Positions 22,999 through 36,074 of a DNA stretch of 64,000 nucleotides are shown here, in pieces; position 1 is the first letter of the stretch, and every line of letters begins with the position of its first letter. A program made the position numbers and the translations under genes. This DNA comes from Spinellus fusiger (Eukaryota; Mucoromycota; Mucoromycetes; Mucorales; Phycomycetaceae), in assembly GCA_025094145.1 (NCBI GenBank), contig JALLLS010000028.1, forward strand, positions 186,001 through 250,000, given 5' to 3'. The notes below the pieces were generated by a model, which was given only the letters and a program-made list of their open reading frames with translations, did no database searches and was not told the origin of the DNA.

Positions 22999-24060
22999 AT
23001 ACATTTATGACTATATCTTGTTGAAATCGATTTGAAAACTTCTATTCTAAAGAAAATAATTTTGGAGGTAAACTACTGATAGACTATAAGTGATAAAAAA
23101 ACAATATATTTATAGTAAGAGTTGATCGCCTATTGCTACAAAAGTGATCAGCCAATGAATTGCTCTACTGCTATTATTATATATCTGCGTGCCATTGATA
23201 ATAATGAAATCCTCAATGTCAAGAATTCATTAGGTTTAATTCATCATTCGATAAATTTTAGTATAGACATAGATTTAGATGAGAGATAGTCGAGGGTTAT
23301 TATGTATTTTAAAAAAATGTCCTATACATCACTACTCAAGAAAGTGCAAGCTATTTAAAGTCGTTTAACTTTTTTTTATCTTATCTCCTATAAGCCCTAT
23401 GCTTATCTTTTTTTTAATGCTTAAATAAATTCCTAGAAAATATTATACATAGTCTTTTTTATATTTATTCTAAGTTAATTGATTAAGAAAATAATAGCTA
23501 AAAGCCAAGATAATAATAATATATCAAAGAGTCATTCAACATTAAAATTTCAATTTTCTGAGTTGGATTACAGGTTTTTTGGGCTTTAAAACTATTTTTT
23601 CCTTAGTATTTTTTATTATTATAATTATTGGTGTCCTTAAAACTAAGTTCCTGAGAGTGTCATATGGTATTTTCTCTCCCCCCCCTTTTTTTTTTATAGA
23701 TATTCATTTATTTCAAAAGTTCCATTCTTACTTACTCACTCATATTTTATACTCAGAAATAATAACAATAATATTGAACTGAGAGTCAATAGTAATAATA
23801 AAATATCTTGAAACAAAAGTATATCTTTAAGCTTGCCAAAGCTTTATTGCTAAAAAAATTACTTTTCTTTTGTAAAAATAATTACTGATTATCTGTTATT
23901 TAGATATTAGTAGACATACAGCCACACCCATTTGAATGTAATACTTTTGAAAATAGATTTCAGAAAGAAATATTTAGTATATGTTCAATATTAAATAAAA
24001 CACTCCACATTTGATATAAAAGCTTCAAACTTAAGCATACCAAAGCTCAATATCTTTAAT
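22999..24060. other. AT-rich spacer, nothing recognised
   Basis: Stops in all frames and homopolymer runs; no repeat partner found elsewhere in the window by eye. Confidence 0.35.
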
Positions 24061-25190
24061 TATTGATTATAGAATAATAATATAGTTAGTATTTTGTATG
24101 GCCTCCTTTGGCATCAATGACTGTACAGTATCTGTCTGTCATACTCTGAATTTACTGTTGTGTAAGTTCAACACCAACACTCTCCCACTCCTCTGCAGAT
24201 AAAGTCCTCAAACATTCTACATTATTAATAGATACTTTTCTTTTTTCAATTTGTCTTTCCAAAGCACACTAGACGTGTTCAATTGGGTTCAAGTCAGGGA
24301 TTTGTACGGGCCAGTAATCAAAGAACCCTAATTTGATGTGTCTCTTTCCACCATCTAGCATAGGCCCCAGTATGACATCTAGCACTCTCTTTTTGTAACA
24401 GAAATTCGCTGTCCTCCTTTCTGATACAATTCCATAATCCAAGGATGGAACTCACCAACTAAAATAGTGATGCATTTGTCTTGGTTTACAGTGCCATCAA
24501 CAAAGACTCATGGGCCAAATCCATTAACCTAATAGCAGCTCTAAAGCATCACACCATCACTACCAAACTACATCGTTGGATCAATAGGATTATAACTATA
24601 ACGTTCTCTAACTATTTTAATGACATAGGCATCTCTATTGCTCTTTTTCATAATGTATGTTGACTCATCAGACTAAATGATACCTCTCCACTAATCACTT
24701 GTCTAACTGGCATGTTCTTTAGCCCAACGAAGCCGTTTTTATTTGTGTATTTTTCAGTGAAGGCTGACCTATAGTCTACAGAAACAAATTTGAATCCTAA
24801 CTGATTGCAGTAACTGATAATGGTGTTTCTACACATATCCACCTGAATCTTCAACATTTCTAATTTCAGCTGATTCTATGAGGCAAATGGACCCTTTCTA
24901 ATGACCTTTTCCAGGTGTCTGAGGTCCCTTCTCACTGGAATTTTTATTTTTATTTTGGGTTTTCCATGACTCTTTAAACGCAATGTTGACCTATGTTCTT
25001 TTGATATTTGTGATACTATTTTGAACTGTGGGCTGTTTTCATCTTAATTATGCTTTCAATGATAGTCATTTTTAATCTAGCCTTCAACAGGTAACAAATG
25101 CCCCATAACTTTTTATCTTTTGCCTTGTTCTATTCTCCACGAGTGTAATTTTCTGAATATCTATCTGACATAGTGTGTTGGTTTAACACT
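24060..25190 (-). pseudogene. Tc1-type transposase remnant (second family)
   Basis: On the minus strand the order of a Tc1 transposase is readable through many stops: WSDESTYIMKKSNRDAYVIK (first aspartate, near 24670), then a block near 24480, then SLITGPYKSLT*TQLNTSSVLWKD-type sequence matching W-P-x-Q-S-P-D-L-N-P-I-E (near 24290), and finally QSMTDRYCTVIDAKGGH-like sequence near 24110, the usual C-terminus. Heavily mutated, no intact frame over about 70 codons. Differs from the 21163 copy in sequence, so it is a separate family. Confidence 0.7.
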
Positions 25191-26740
25191 ATTTGGAAAG
25201 AAGAAGAGTTTTATGCAAAAAAAAAGTTATTTTTAATTAAAATTTAGACAAGTATTAAATTCAATTGGGTGTGACTATAATTCATTGAAGATTAATTGTG
25301 ATCTTTTTTTTAATAAAGAAAAGGCTTATAAAACACTTAAGAGAAAGAAGTTTTATTCTGTTTGATCGATCAAATTAATATCAATGTTGTGTCTAGAAAA
25401 AGAAAATAAGCAAAGAAAATCGTAATAGCATTTATGCTATAATTTTTTTTTAGTTAATATGTAAAAATATGAATTTTATTAAACGTGATATGTATGAAAG
25501 AATAAACCAAAGAGAGCATATCAACTAAGATCACATAATATTTACCTAATATGTGTGGTACTTCTAATGAATAAAGTGAAGTTATTTTCTATACAGATTA
25601 TTCATTATAATATAGTGTATTCAATTGAATAGTCTACACAGAAAATTCAATCCATAATAATGACAGATCAAATGAAACCAAAAGGAGCTTCATCATTTGT
25701 TTTTTTTCTATAAAAAAAATGGTATATTGAAAACCAATACAACTTTATTATGTACTGACTATTAGCAAATACAAGTATATAAAGTATATAAAGTCAAAGG
25801 TCTATATATATTTAAATTTACTGTATGTTATGATGAGGAACAATGGCATGAAAATATAGGAGTAAGGCCTATTTTGATAATAAAAAACTCTGCTACTCGA
25901 ATTCTGTGATATGTTTTTTATTTTCAGAATTTACTCTTCTATGAATTTAGCCTTATATTTTTTTTATATACAGGCTTAAAACCTTTATTAAATAGAGAGA
26001 ATGAATGTTTAATAGCAATAATAATAATAAAGTTTATTACAAAGTGCTTAATACTTAGTATCATCCCCTGAAGGTATCGATATTATTCTGGTGGCTTTAC
26101 CAAATACTAGGAATAGAAGAAATTGTGAAGTTTTTGTAATAATCGGCTGGACATAGTCTCAATTATTTTGACCTTCTACAGCTCTTGCTTCGTGTGTGTA
26201 ATTGTGTGTGAAGGAGGGGATTTATTATAGTACTCACAGTAGAGTTTGTTATGTTCAATCTACAACAAAGTTTAATATCTAGCCTATTATTCACATTAAA
26301 CTTCTGTACAATAACAACACGTGTATTTTTGTTGGTATACTTTTAGTTTTAACCAAGTTCTGGGGAAAAGGCTGGGGTTGGAAGATGATAAGAAGAAATA
26401 ATAAACAGAGATACAGGTATATTGACATAAAGCATCACTGAACTTGAATCATTGTATCACCTTTTGTATATCACTATTAAATGTAAATAACAATTTAAAA
26501 CATTACAATTATGAGATAATATGGATACATCTTTGAAAATATAGTCTATATGAAATTATCCAGAACGAAAAACCAAATGAATACAATATTAAGATAATAT
26601 AAATTATTTTTATTAACAGGTCTTATCATAGAGATAATCTCAAATATCAAGATTGTCAACTATATACCTAATATATTATGCTTATCCCTGTTATCTCTTA
26701 ATTGGTGTCGATAAATGCTTAGATTGACATAATACATCCA
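25191..26740. other. AT-rich spacer, nothing recognised
   Basis: No reading frame with recognisable motifs, no RNA gene seen. Confidence 0.35.
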
Positions 26741-27102
26741 TCTATAGTATATCATCCAATTTTCTTGTCTCAATCACACAATCTATGTTCACAGCAGTAG
26801 TATTTAACACTCTATACTCAGCACCATTCATACATCTAATAAGCTGAACATGTTAAAATAGTTAAACACGAGACTGTTGTGTTAATATAAGTTAACTTTA
26901 GACATATAGCCCTGATAATAAACATCCTCAAGAGTTTTAGGTGATGATTACGACAGTATGGGGCAGTCTAACAGTCTCATGTTTAACTATTCTAACATGT
27001 TCAGCTTATTAGATGTATGAATGGTGCTGAGTATAGAGTGTTAAATACTACTGCTGTGAACATAGATTGTGTGAGACAAGAAAATTGGATGATATATGAT
27101 AG
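26741..27102. mobile_element. Hairpin (foldback) MITE-like element
   Basis: The left arm 26741-26878 and right arm 26970-27102 are inverted copies around a loop of about 90 bases. The match runs from atatcatccaattttcttgt through agcagtagtatttaacactc to ttaaac..gagactgtt, with only a 4-bp indel and a few substitutions. No coding capacity. Confidence 0.8.
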
Positions 27103-28594
27103 TAATTATCCATATTTAAAGTTGCCATGAATAGGTGTTGTAAGATTTCACAAATTAAAAAATACCTAACAATAGTAATCTGTGACTTGTTAATATACTT
27201 ATGATTGAGCAGCTTTAAGCAAAGAAATTCTACCCCTATTATATGATATCAGTTTTTTATAGAACGTTAACAATGCTGTTCACTCGTTGAGGCCCTATTC
27301 ATTGAAAATTCAATATTAAGACGATATTTCTGACTTATAGTATCAGATTTTTCCATTCACCGAAACGGTGTTTTTTTTATATTTTTTTTTTACAATAAAA
27401 GTTGTTTCAATAGAATAAGTTAAGTTTTATGTTTCACGAATGGATAGCAATGTCATGGTTTCATTGCTTTTATGAATTGTGATGTTATTGACTGATGTTG
27501 GAGACTCTTCTCTTTGTTAAATGTGCACATATTTTTTACTGATTTATTGATCGTTTATTTATGCATTAATTTTCTATTGCTTTTATTATGAACCATACAT
27601 TTACTTGACGTAGCTGTGATGCTCTGTTTATGAATGGGCTGAAGCTCGGTATCTGGAATAAGTTAGAGTATTGTTTTAGGTAAGTGTCTTTGCGACAATT
27701 AAATGAGTAACCCATTATAGAATAGTTAGTGTGTATATCTTAAATGGATAAGCCTCTGTCAAAAATTATATTATTTATGGTGTCAAATATCTCGGTACTG
27801 TTTCATGTATTAAGCTCCACATCAAAATGATTTACATAAGATGTACTGTCTTATTTTTCATATGACTGCCTGACTGTAAGTAGATAGGTTACTGTTACTT
27901 GAGTGTCGTACTAATTGTTTATCGATTCTGGTGAAATATGGTACAATTAATAGGATATAGGTTGTACCGTATCACTTAGTAATGTTGACATGATTGAAGC
28001 AACCTTGTTTTATTCAATTGATTTTTCAATGGAATATTTAACTTGGAAGAGTTATATATATTATGTTAGTTTCTGTTTGTTTGTTTGTTCTTATTTTAGA
28101 GAGAGAGCCTATGAAAATCGATAAGAGGCATAATTGAGATAATGCTAACTAAATGTTAGGTAAAGAAAGAATGTATTACAAATATAATAAAACAAATGCT
28201 ACCTATATGTAAGTTTTTTTTTCTTTTTTCTTTTTTTCTTTTTTTTACCTATGATGGAATAATAAACGACAGAATGAATAGTAGTAGAAGTAATAGTAGT
28301 AGTAAGTGTGAAACGAGAGTAAATGAAGGAGAAGGGGATGGAAATGGAAATAATGATAATATAACTAAGTTAACAAAATAGTATGAAAGAGTAAAGATAA
28401 TTGGCGTCATATGATAGTTCACAAATAAAGCACAACAAAATAGGGTGAAAATGGGTGAAGAAAAGAGCTAAGTAAGTAACATATATATACATAGAATACA
28501 GCATAGAAGGGCTTAATGACAGATAAGTATCGACGGTGTCCAAGCGGGCATGAAGATAAGGAATGGGAGGTTGTTGGCAGATGAAAAACTGAAA
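27103..28594. other. Spacer downstream of the bHLH gene
   Basis: No gene recognised. Low-complexity T/C tract at 28211-28248 and an AGT/AGN-rich stretch near 28277-28305. The 3' UTR of the bHLH gene should lie just below 28595. Confidence 0.35.
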
Positions 28595-30001
28595 TTAATG
28601 AATAACGGAGGATTCGAATTTCATTGAGTAATCAGACATAGGAAGGTTGTTTGATGGCATGCGAGCTAAATATAAAATAGTTAATATAGGTTACAAGCAA
28701 TGATAGAGCTAATTACAATACTTACATTTTGGTGTATTGCCGAAATTAGTGAGTGGCATGGAAATCAATGAAGGGTAAGGTTCTATAAAAAAATAGATTA
28801 GAAACTATTGAAGATCGTTCATTTATGACTTACGGTTAAGAGGAACGTTGTTCAAATCAAAGTCTGTAATACTATTGTCGTCATCACTATTGTCCTCGTA
28901 ATTTATGTTCATATTTTTTTGATACATGGTATCGTATGTGTTAATTAAACCCCATGTTTGAGTATTGAGAATGCTGTTGGTGTAATCATCTGTCACTGGG
29001 TTCATATTGGGGCTGCAGTGTCGAATTGTAGAGGAAGGTGTAGAGGAAAAGACGGACATTGGTAAAGACGAAGTTGAAGATTTACAACTAAGCCCATCGG
29101 AGAAATCAGACATAGCAATGCTATGATCATCTTCATCTTCATCAACAATAGATCCAGATGCAATTTGATTCAAAAGTTGGCGATTGGCTTTTCGAAGCTC
29201 TCTGATCTCATTGCGGTAGCGATCTTCTTTATGGACTGTTTGTTTGACAAACTCAAGTGTTCGTTCAATAATAGTCCCCTTGGAGGGCCGACGATCGTTT
29301 TGAAGATTAGGCAATGTATGAGCGAGCTGTTGGAATTTTGTATTTAAACTTTCACGACGAGCACGTTCGATAGCATTGTGTTCAGCCCGACGATCAGCCT
29401 TGGATTGAATTCTATTCATAATATTATAATGTAAGAAAAACAACTTTCATACAGCGGTCTATGAACCTTTTTTTTTATTTTACCTTTTGTCGGAAGAAGA
29501 TGACTGGATCTCCTGAATTGGACTCTGGTGAGTCTGATGTTGGTGTTGTACTTGGTGTTGTACCTGCTGCTGTTGGTGTTGCTTTAGTTCTTGTAGTTCT
29601 TGCATTTCTTTCAGTTTTTGTTGTTGATGTTGTTGATGCTGTAGTTCTTGCTGCTGATAAGCAGAGATAACTAAAAGTGAGAAAAAGAACAAGTTAATCA
29701 TCTGTTCAAAATGGACTGATCTGCATTATTTACATTGTTGATGCCTCACAGCTTGTTGCTGCTGCATGGCAGCGTGAAGTTGAAGCTCTCGGAGTTGTTG
29801 AAGTCTTTGTTGTTGATCAGGTTGTTGATCAGGTTGCACTTGAAATTGATTAGGCAGAGGTGAGGAAAGACTTCTGTTGGAAAATGGATATTGCAATTGT
29901 GGTATAGGAGCAGCCACCTGTGCACAGAACATGGTAGAGTTATGATCATAGGCAGGGTAAGTTGCCTGTATGGGAAATTGGTTATGCTGAATTGGACTCA
30001 T
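28595..30001 (-). CDS. bHLH transcription factor, glutamine-rich N-terminus
   Basis: Five exons (30001-29734, 29670-29484, 29411-28834, 28782-28726, 28665-28595) close in phase to 386 residues. Residues about 1-150 are rich in Gln and His (encoded largely by CAG/CAA), a likely activation or condensation region. The bHLH at about 155-210 reads RRAEHNAIERARRESLN, FQQLAHTLPN, then KGTIIERTLEFVKQ, followed by a leucine-spaced helix (RNEIRELRKANRQLLNQI), so a bHLH-zipper is possible. The basic region has His, Glu and Arg at the positions that select CACGTG E-boxes in class B factors such as Max and Cbf1. The acidic/serine-rich tail ends SDYSMKFESSVIH. The last two short exons were found by splice signals and phase. 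Confidence 0.85.
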
Positions 30002-33000
30002 TTGCCCAAAAATAAAAAATAAAAAATGATAAAGTGAAGAAAATCAGAGAAAGAGACAAGCTCAGAAAGTAATAAAAACCGCATGAGCTTATATACAAAA
30101 ACTTTTTTGAAACACTCAGATGAATACAAGCTATCAAGTTCCAATCATGGGGCTCTTCCGGTCAGAGTATTTTCTTCCGTATCCTAGAACCCTGTCCATC
30201 TCTGCTCTCACGCATATCATCCATACCAAAAATAAGTCTACTATATGAAATAGCACTTTGTTATTGGTTCTCTTTTACATTATTAGTTAATTTAAAAGTA
30301 CAATGAGGAGTCTGGATTCTTTTTTCTCTCTTTTTCTGTAGAATCAAATGAAGTATATATGCTTTTATTCTCTATCATTCCATGTACAAAGTATGATTCA
30401 CACTTGATTTAATTGTAACTGTTTATTAAAGCCATTAAATTAACTCTAATCAAGTAAACAGATTTTCAGTCTGTGATTTAGTTAGGGTGACCTTTCCCTA
30501 ACAAGAGTCCAAAAGCAGAGTTGAATTGTGTGCAAAGAAATATAGGCACTACAATGGTATCACAAGGTGTCATTGCATTCCATAAACAACGCAGCACAGG
30601 CTTTTCTTTTATCCTCAGCTTGATAACCGACGGCCCTCTTCCGTTATTTCCAGGCTCTCCGCTCAGCTACTGCAGTTGGCTATGACCAACACAGCGGTTA
30701 GTCAAAGTTAAGAGAAGTCAAGAAAATGAAAAGAAAGGAAATTCTATAGTCTTGGCAGTATAAACCCCGCAAATATATTCTCGCTTACCCTATTTGTTTC
30801 AACACGTTTCAAACCATTACACGCTTTCCATACATCTTTCTTTTTAAGCAGGATACACTAATGACTACTTATCACTAGCAGGCTTCATAAGTAGATACTT
30901 CGTACACTTCTCGGTTGTTTAGACCGTGCATCTCACCATATTGGATTATTTTGTCCGCTTTTCCTTTTCTATCTATGTCTATACCAAGTTCTGGTCCAAC
31001 AGTACATGTCAAAACGCGATCTAGTGTTTTATAAATAAATTTGTATACACCCATCAATAAACAAAGCACATTAATGAGTAATATTTTTTTCTCTTAAAAT
31101 AATGTCTATGCACTATTTATTATTCAACATCTCGTATTTATAACATGGTCAATGGTAACAATTAGAGAGGTGGTTATCAATCTATATAATCCAAGCTAGC
31201 AAGCACGCACTTGAGTACAAGCTTTAGGGTGCACGAGCCTTTTCGTTTCTATTCTACTGACTTATTTTTAACTGTTGCTTTACCAATTTCACTTTTTGCT
31301 TATGCAGCGGACTTGATTCTTCGGAAGCGGCCCATAATTCAGTCTTTGTTCTACGTCCCGGAATGATTGAGCGAAAATAGTCAAATCTAGGTTGTACACT
31401 GACTTATAGGTCAATATACGCGCAGTGACCAGCATCTACAAATGACTAGCATTCTATGACCAATATTGGTTGCTATGTTGTACATATGCAATTCAGCGTC
31501 CTACTATCATGGGTGCAAGGAAATCGGAGCAAGTGGTTGTCAATATGTATATACAAAAAGTGTTACAGAGAACCTAACAGTATCGGGGTGAGGACTCCTT
31601 GTTTCCGGGCTCCTTTCCTCACTATTCCAATCCATCTACAATATGACAGGCGATCTATTGCTATCTCTAAGAATTGCGGCGTTCCTTCTTTTTCTGCCAT
31701 TATAAATTTAAATCTTCAGACATTAGTTTGTGATTTCTTTTATTCTCGTCTTACCACAACCATCACAACAACCCCGACGCTGGGAAAGAAAAGAATCCCT
31801 GATATACCTTTCTTTTACTACCATCTTCGTTTATAACTCCTTGCCATTCATTACAGGTTTTTTTCTTTACTTTGTATTCTCTCTCCTAAAACTTAATGCT
31901 CAATTCTGAGCTCTCCAACATAGAGTACAAAGAATAAATATATACTCTTTCTTTGCTTGGTATTTGACGAATATAAATCTCTTAAGGTGCTAGTTTATAT
32001 AGCCTACTTGCCTAATTCATAGCCACTTACATAAAGCATTGTTCGTAAAATATACACTTATGAAATATCTATAGGTTTACTCTATGGAATATTAATAGAA
32101 GCCTTATTTAATGTATAAATCTCCCCTTATTTGGTCAAGACCATGATAGGTAAAAGGGTAGTGTTATATTTATTCATGCAGTACAGAAGGAGAACATTAA
32201 AGAAAGGAGAAGAGAGGAAGAAGTGAGGTTTAAGTATTACTTTGATAAAGAAAAGGTTCTATTCAATCTTTAAAACTATATGATTGATTTCATTGATGAT
32301 AGATGAATGTATTAAAAGGTCTTGGGCAGAATCAGGGGCGTTTGTCTTTAGTTCTAGGATCTCCTTTCTGCTGAGGTAGGATAGGAGATGTATATCAATA
32401 GACCTGGATAGATAAATCATATAGCACAGAAAAATGGTAAGTCTAAGGACATAATAACAATTTTTTTAGTTAGTAAGTCATGCTATAATTGACTAGACCT
32501 ACTTATTACCACCTGTGCTCTGATCTGAGTATAATACATACAAGGTTTACACAAATCAGCTTTAGTCCAATCAATCCCTGCAGGCAAATGTTAGGCAGAA
32601 GACCGTTTATAGAGAAATTCCTGGATTAGAGTTATTCTTACTTGAACCCTTTTAGAAAGCTTGCCACATGTTTACATCTATTTTGTTTCAGCCATCTCTA
32701 CGTTGACTTTATTTTCTGTCTTTTGATTGCATATAAAAAACTGAGGCTTTAAAAACAGTTTTTTAAACTAGATATAAAGGTCAAAACTACTATCACAATA
32801 GCCACGCTACGCTAAATTACATCATTAGTCACTTTAAGTTCAGTTTATAGTGATTATCATAATGTCTCTACTTACTATAGCCTAGCTATAGTATTTTAAT
32901 ACTGATTTATATTCCCCGACATAGATTGATGACTGGAAACTTAACGTAAAAGAGCTCCAAGTTGAAACACAAACTTAACAATCCGCCTCGAATCAGTCTT

Positions 33001-33005
33001 TGACA
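30002..33005. other. Upstream region of the bHLH gene and accessory spacer
   Basis: The first few hundred bases are probably promoter/5' UTR. A 126-codon open stretch at 31456-31836 (plus) and a 64-codon one at 30875-31069 (minus) have no motif I recognise and no supporting splice pattern. A small inverted repeat gttaggg...ccctaac is at 30481-30502. Confidence 0.35.
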
Positions 33006-34230
33006 TACACCCCAGGAGATTTTGGGATATATAAGGAAATAAAGCGGCCATTTAATAGTAATACATCAATGATTGGCTAATGTGTTTTAAAAGGCCTTTT
33101 CGCTATCTAAATAGAATATTTCAGACTCTACTTTCCTATTTTACTCATAATAATTGACTTTGCAATTAAACGCTATAAAGTTGGATATAAAAAGAATAAA
33201 TGATGCTATTGGAACTCAGTCACTGAATAAATTGTTTAACATAATGTTCTATCCTTAAACCCACAGTATTTGTAGCATAATACTACTTGAGAGATGTTTA
33301 TTACAGAGTCTATGAAGTTAACTCTATTAAACATTTTCCAGAAAATAGAAGCAAATGTAATTATGTTAAAAACAATATAACCATCCAGTCAATGAATTTT
33401 CATAATCACTTCAGCAACTACCATATTTTAACTTGTATTAACAGTGATGCTTAATGATAACAAGGCATTGTTTCTGATGTTTTCCTTTAGACTCAAGGCA
33501 AAAGGAGTGTAAGTTTTATGAGTAGAGGCTAAAATTTATACATCACCAGAATTATAATATTTGTTATTCTTTGGTCTTATTCTTTTGTTATTTCTCATAG
33601 AAACTATTCACTTGATAATTAACTACTTGTCAAGATGAGCATAAATAAGCAAGGTAATGTGCCATTATTAACAAAGAAAAACAATAGAAGGAAGTAATAG
33701 ACACTACCAAAGGCTATTCTTAAGGTAAAAAAGGTAAGTAGTGTCATCATCTGGGCTTGAGTTTATTACAATCTACAACACACTCATTGTATTGTTATTA
33801 GGCAAGTAAAGACTTCTTTCAAGTCAGTCCCAGGTGGTCTTCTTCCTTCTATACTATCTAAGGTGTCTAGGCTGTCTAGAGTATACTCCTGAGCATAGTT
33901 ATCTATCTCACAGTGATAAAGCACAAGGATTTTAGGGTATTGATTCTATTGCTATGAGGAATACTCCTAGAACAGCAGTAGCTATAATATTATTATATTA
34001 TTGACTATAGTATTATAATAAGAAAGCTTATTCATCAACAATTTTATTCATAGCTACTCTATCTTATTGATAATACAATTTGACATTGAGGTATTCTACA
34101 AAAGAAAAGAATAAATTAGATACTTTCAAACCTTTAATTTTAAACATATTTCTATAAAAGGGAATTATTTGGTATGAGCGTAAAGGAAAGGATATATCAC
34201 CGCTTAAAAACCAGTAAATCTCCCGGTATA
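33006..34230 (-). mobile_element. CACACCAGG-family 1.2-kb element
   Basis: Reverse orientation relative to 36075-37271. Its left edge is the right-type terminus (TACACCCCAGGAGATTTTGG) and its right edge a degraded left-type terminus (aaaccagtaaatctcccggtaTA). About 650 bases of its interior (about 33530-34188) are, inverted, nearly identical to 41946-42625. Non-coding. Confidence 0.7.
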
Positions 34231-35640
34231 CATGCCACGTGTTCAGCCGCCGAATTAAATGACTTCTGTAGAATGTAGCAGAAAACGAATATGCAATTTG
34301 CAAATATGGATTATTCATCAATATAATTGCTTATTATGAAAATGTAGTTAGTATTGTATATTACTATAGTTAATGCCATAGAATGTCGTAAAAAAATTAA
34401 CTGTGTCTTATTGAATAGACAGATTATATGGCATTGAAGAAATATTATTTTTAAATTGGCCATGGATAAGTAATTTGACTACCTATCAATAGAATAAGTT
34501 ACTACTATTATGACAAAGAGACAATAGTCTTACCTTATACTAAATATGTTATATTACTATATCAAAAGTCATGAATTCTCTATTAGAAAGAGAATAGTAG
34601 ATACTTTAGCCTTTATTGATGTCTTCATTTTTATTGTCTTATCTTTTATGTAGTGACCTCTACTATATTTCTTAATAATAAATAATAATAAATTGTATTA
34701 ATACGCTCTTGTTTTGTCTAATGAAAATATAACTAGTATGAGTGTTAATGATGATGTTCAGCTGAAGAATAAAGTGTTTAGCACCATCAGAGTATGATTT
34801 AGTTAGTGTGTGTTTGAAGAGGGGGAAAATAAACAAAGGAAAATTGGTTATTATGATGACGTATGCATTTAACACCAGCTATGAATTTGGCTTATAATCT
34901 TAATCATATGTCAAATAGAATGCATTTTACATGTTATCTCTTATTATCAATGGATACTTCAATATTTATTCATTGAATCAATATAAAAAAATCTTTAAAA
35001 GTAGTAATATTTATTAACATGCGATTTTTTTTCAGAAATATTAATGTACTTATTAATTCTCTTCGTAAAAGACAATGCCTTTGAATTTATTGATAAGCCA
35101 TAGAACATAAAATAAATATTTACATGTACAGCCTATCAAAAGAAGAGAGATTGGTGAAAGAATATTTATAATAAATAATGTTAAGGATTAAAGTCAGTAG
35201 TAGATTTATAATAGTAAACAAAATCAATGGTTACATAATTGCTTTATGTACTTATCCGCGTATTTCTTTCAGTTCCAAAAGCTGAGAAATCAATGAAAAA
35301 ATATAAATATTTTCTTTCGGTACAATTAAGCTCAGAATGTTTTTAATTTTCTCAGTTAAAATGAGATAAGTCATTTTTGCCAATCATTTCAGTACTTGAA
35401 GTTGAAGAACAAGTGATTTCTTTTTATATCACAAAACCCTCGAATGTGTACGAAAAAAGAATGTAAGACCTTCAAAACCCGACCTTTTTATAATTTTTTT
35501 TCATTCTCTACGTTATCATGACTATAGTTTTATAAATACTTTAGATATAGACCTAAGACAATCAGTAAAATAGGATAGAGAATGTCTTTAGCAGTTAAAT
35601 AATGTTATAATATATTAATAAGTATTATTATGATTTTCTT
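34231..35640. other. AT-rich spacer, nothing recognised
   Basis: Stops in all frames. No motif or RNA gene seen. Confidence 0.35.
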
Positions 35641-35649
35641 TTGTATCAG

Positions 35650-35960
35650 CCACAACCAAAGCTTGACATACATGCCTTGTTAGTAATGAGGATGTTGGAG
35701 AAGTCTTGGGGTACTTTTCCTCATTCTAGCATCAGCGCCATGGCCACCTCTAACCTCAACTTTTCATTTAGCAGAAAATCTTTCTAAAATGACCTTCTCC
35801 AGGTAGGCACGGACATGGTCAGTGGACTCAAGGCTGAATTTTGTGCTGGCCAGTAAGGTATGTTAGCCACTCCACTTTCTACCTTCCACAGTCTCGTCAT
35901 CTTAATGATGTTACACCTGGCATTGTCCTTTTGTAGCTGATACTTAACTCCGAAGATTAA
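35650..35960 (-). pseudogene. Tc1-type transposase 3' scrap
   Basis: The minus strand reads QLQKDNARCNIIKMTRLWK, then NIPYWPAQNSALSPL, matching the second aspartate block (Q-x-D-N-x-x-x-H) and the W-P-A-Q-S-P-D-L-N-P-I-E block of Tc1 transposases, the latter badly eroded. Only the C-terminal third is present. Similar in content to 39855-40930 but more decayed. Confidence 0.6.
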
Positions 35961-36074
35961 AATTCATAGTATAAAATTAGGGGTAATACGTCCTCAAGAC
36001 CATATACTTTCGGAGTTAATGTTCATAGGTGTTGTGTTGTAGTTATGTAGTGCATACGTTTAGAAAAACACTAT

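Noticed and set aside
29461..29670. Plus-strand valine-rich ORF opposite bHLH exon 2
   Set aside because: Antisense of CAG/CAA-rich coding sequence; the bHLH exon has matching splice phases.
30481..30502. gttaggg...ccctaac, telomere-like motif pair
   Set aside because: A single inverted 7-mer, not a TTAGGG array. No evidence of an interstitial telomere.
31456..31836. 126-codon plus-strand ORF
   Set aside because: No motif, codon pattern or neighbouring exon supports it. Mentioned only as part of the spacer.
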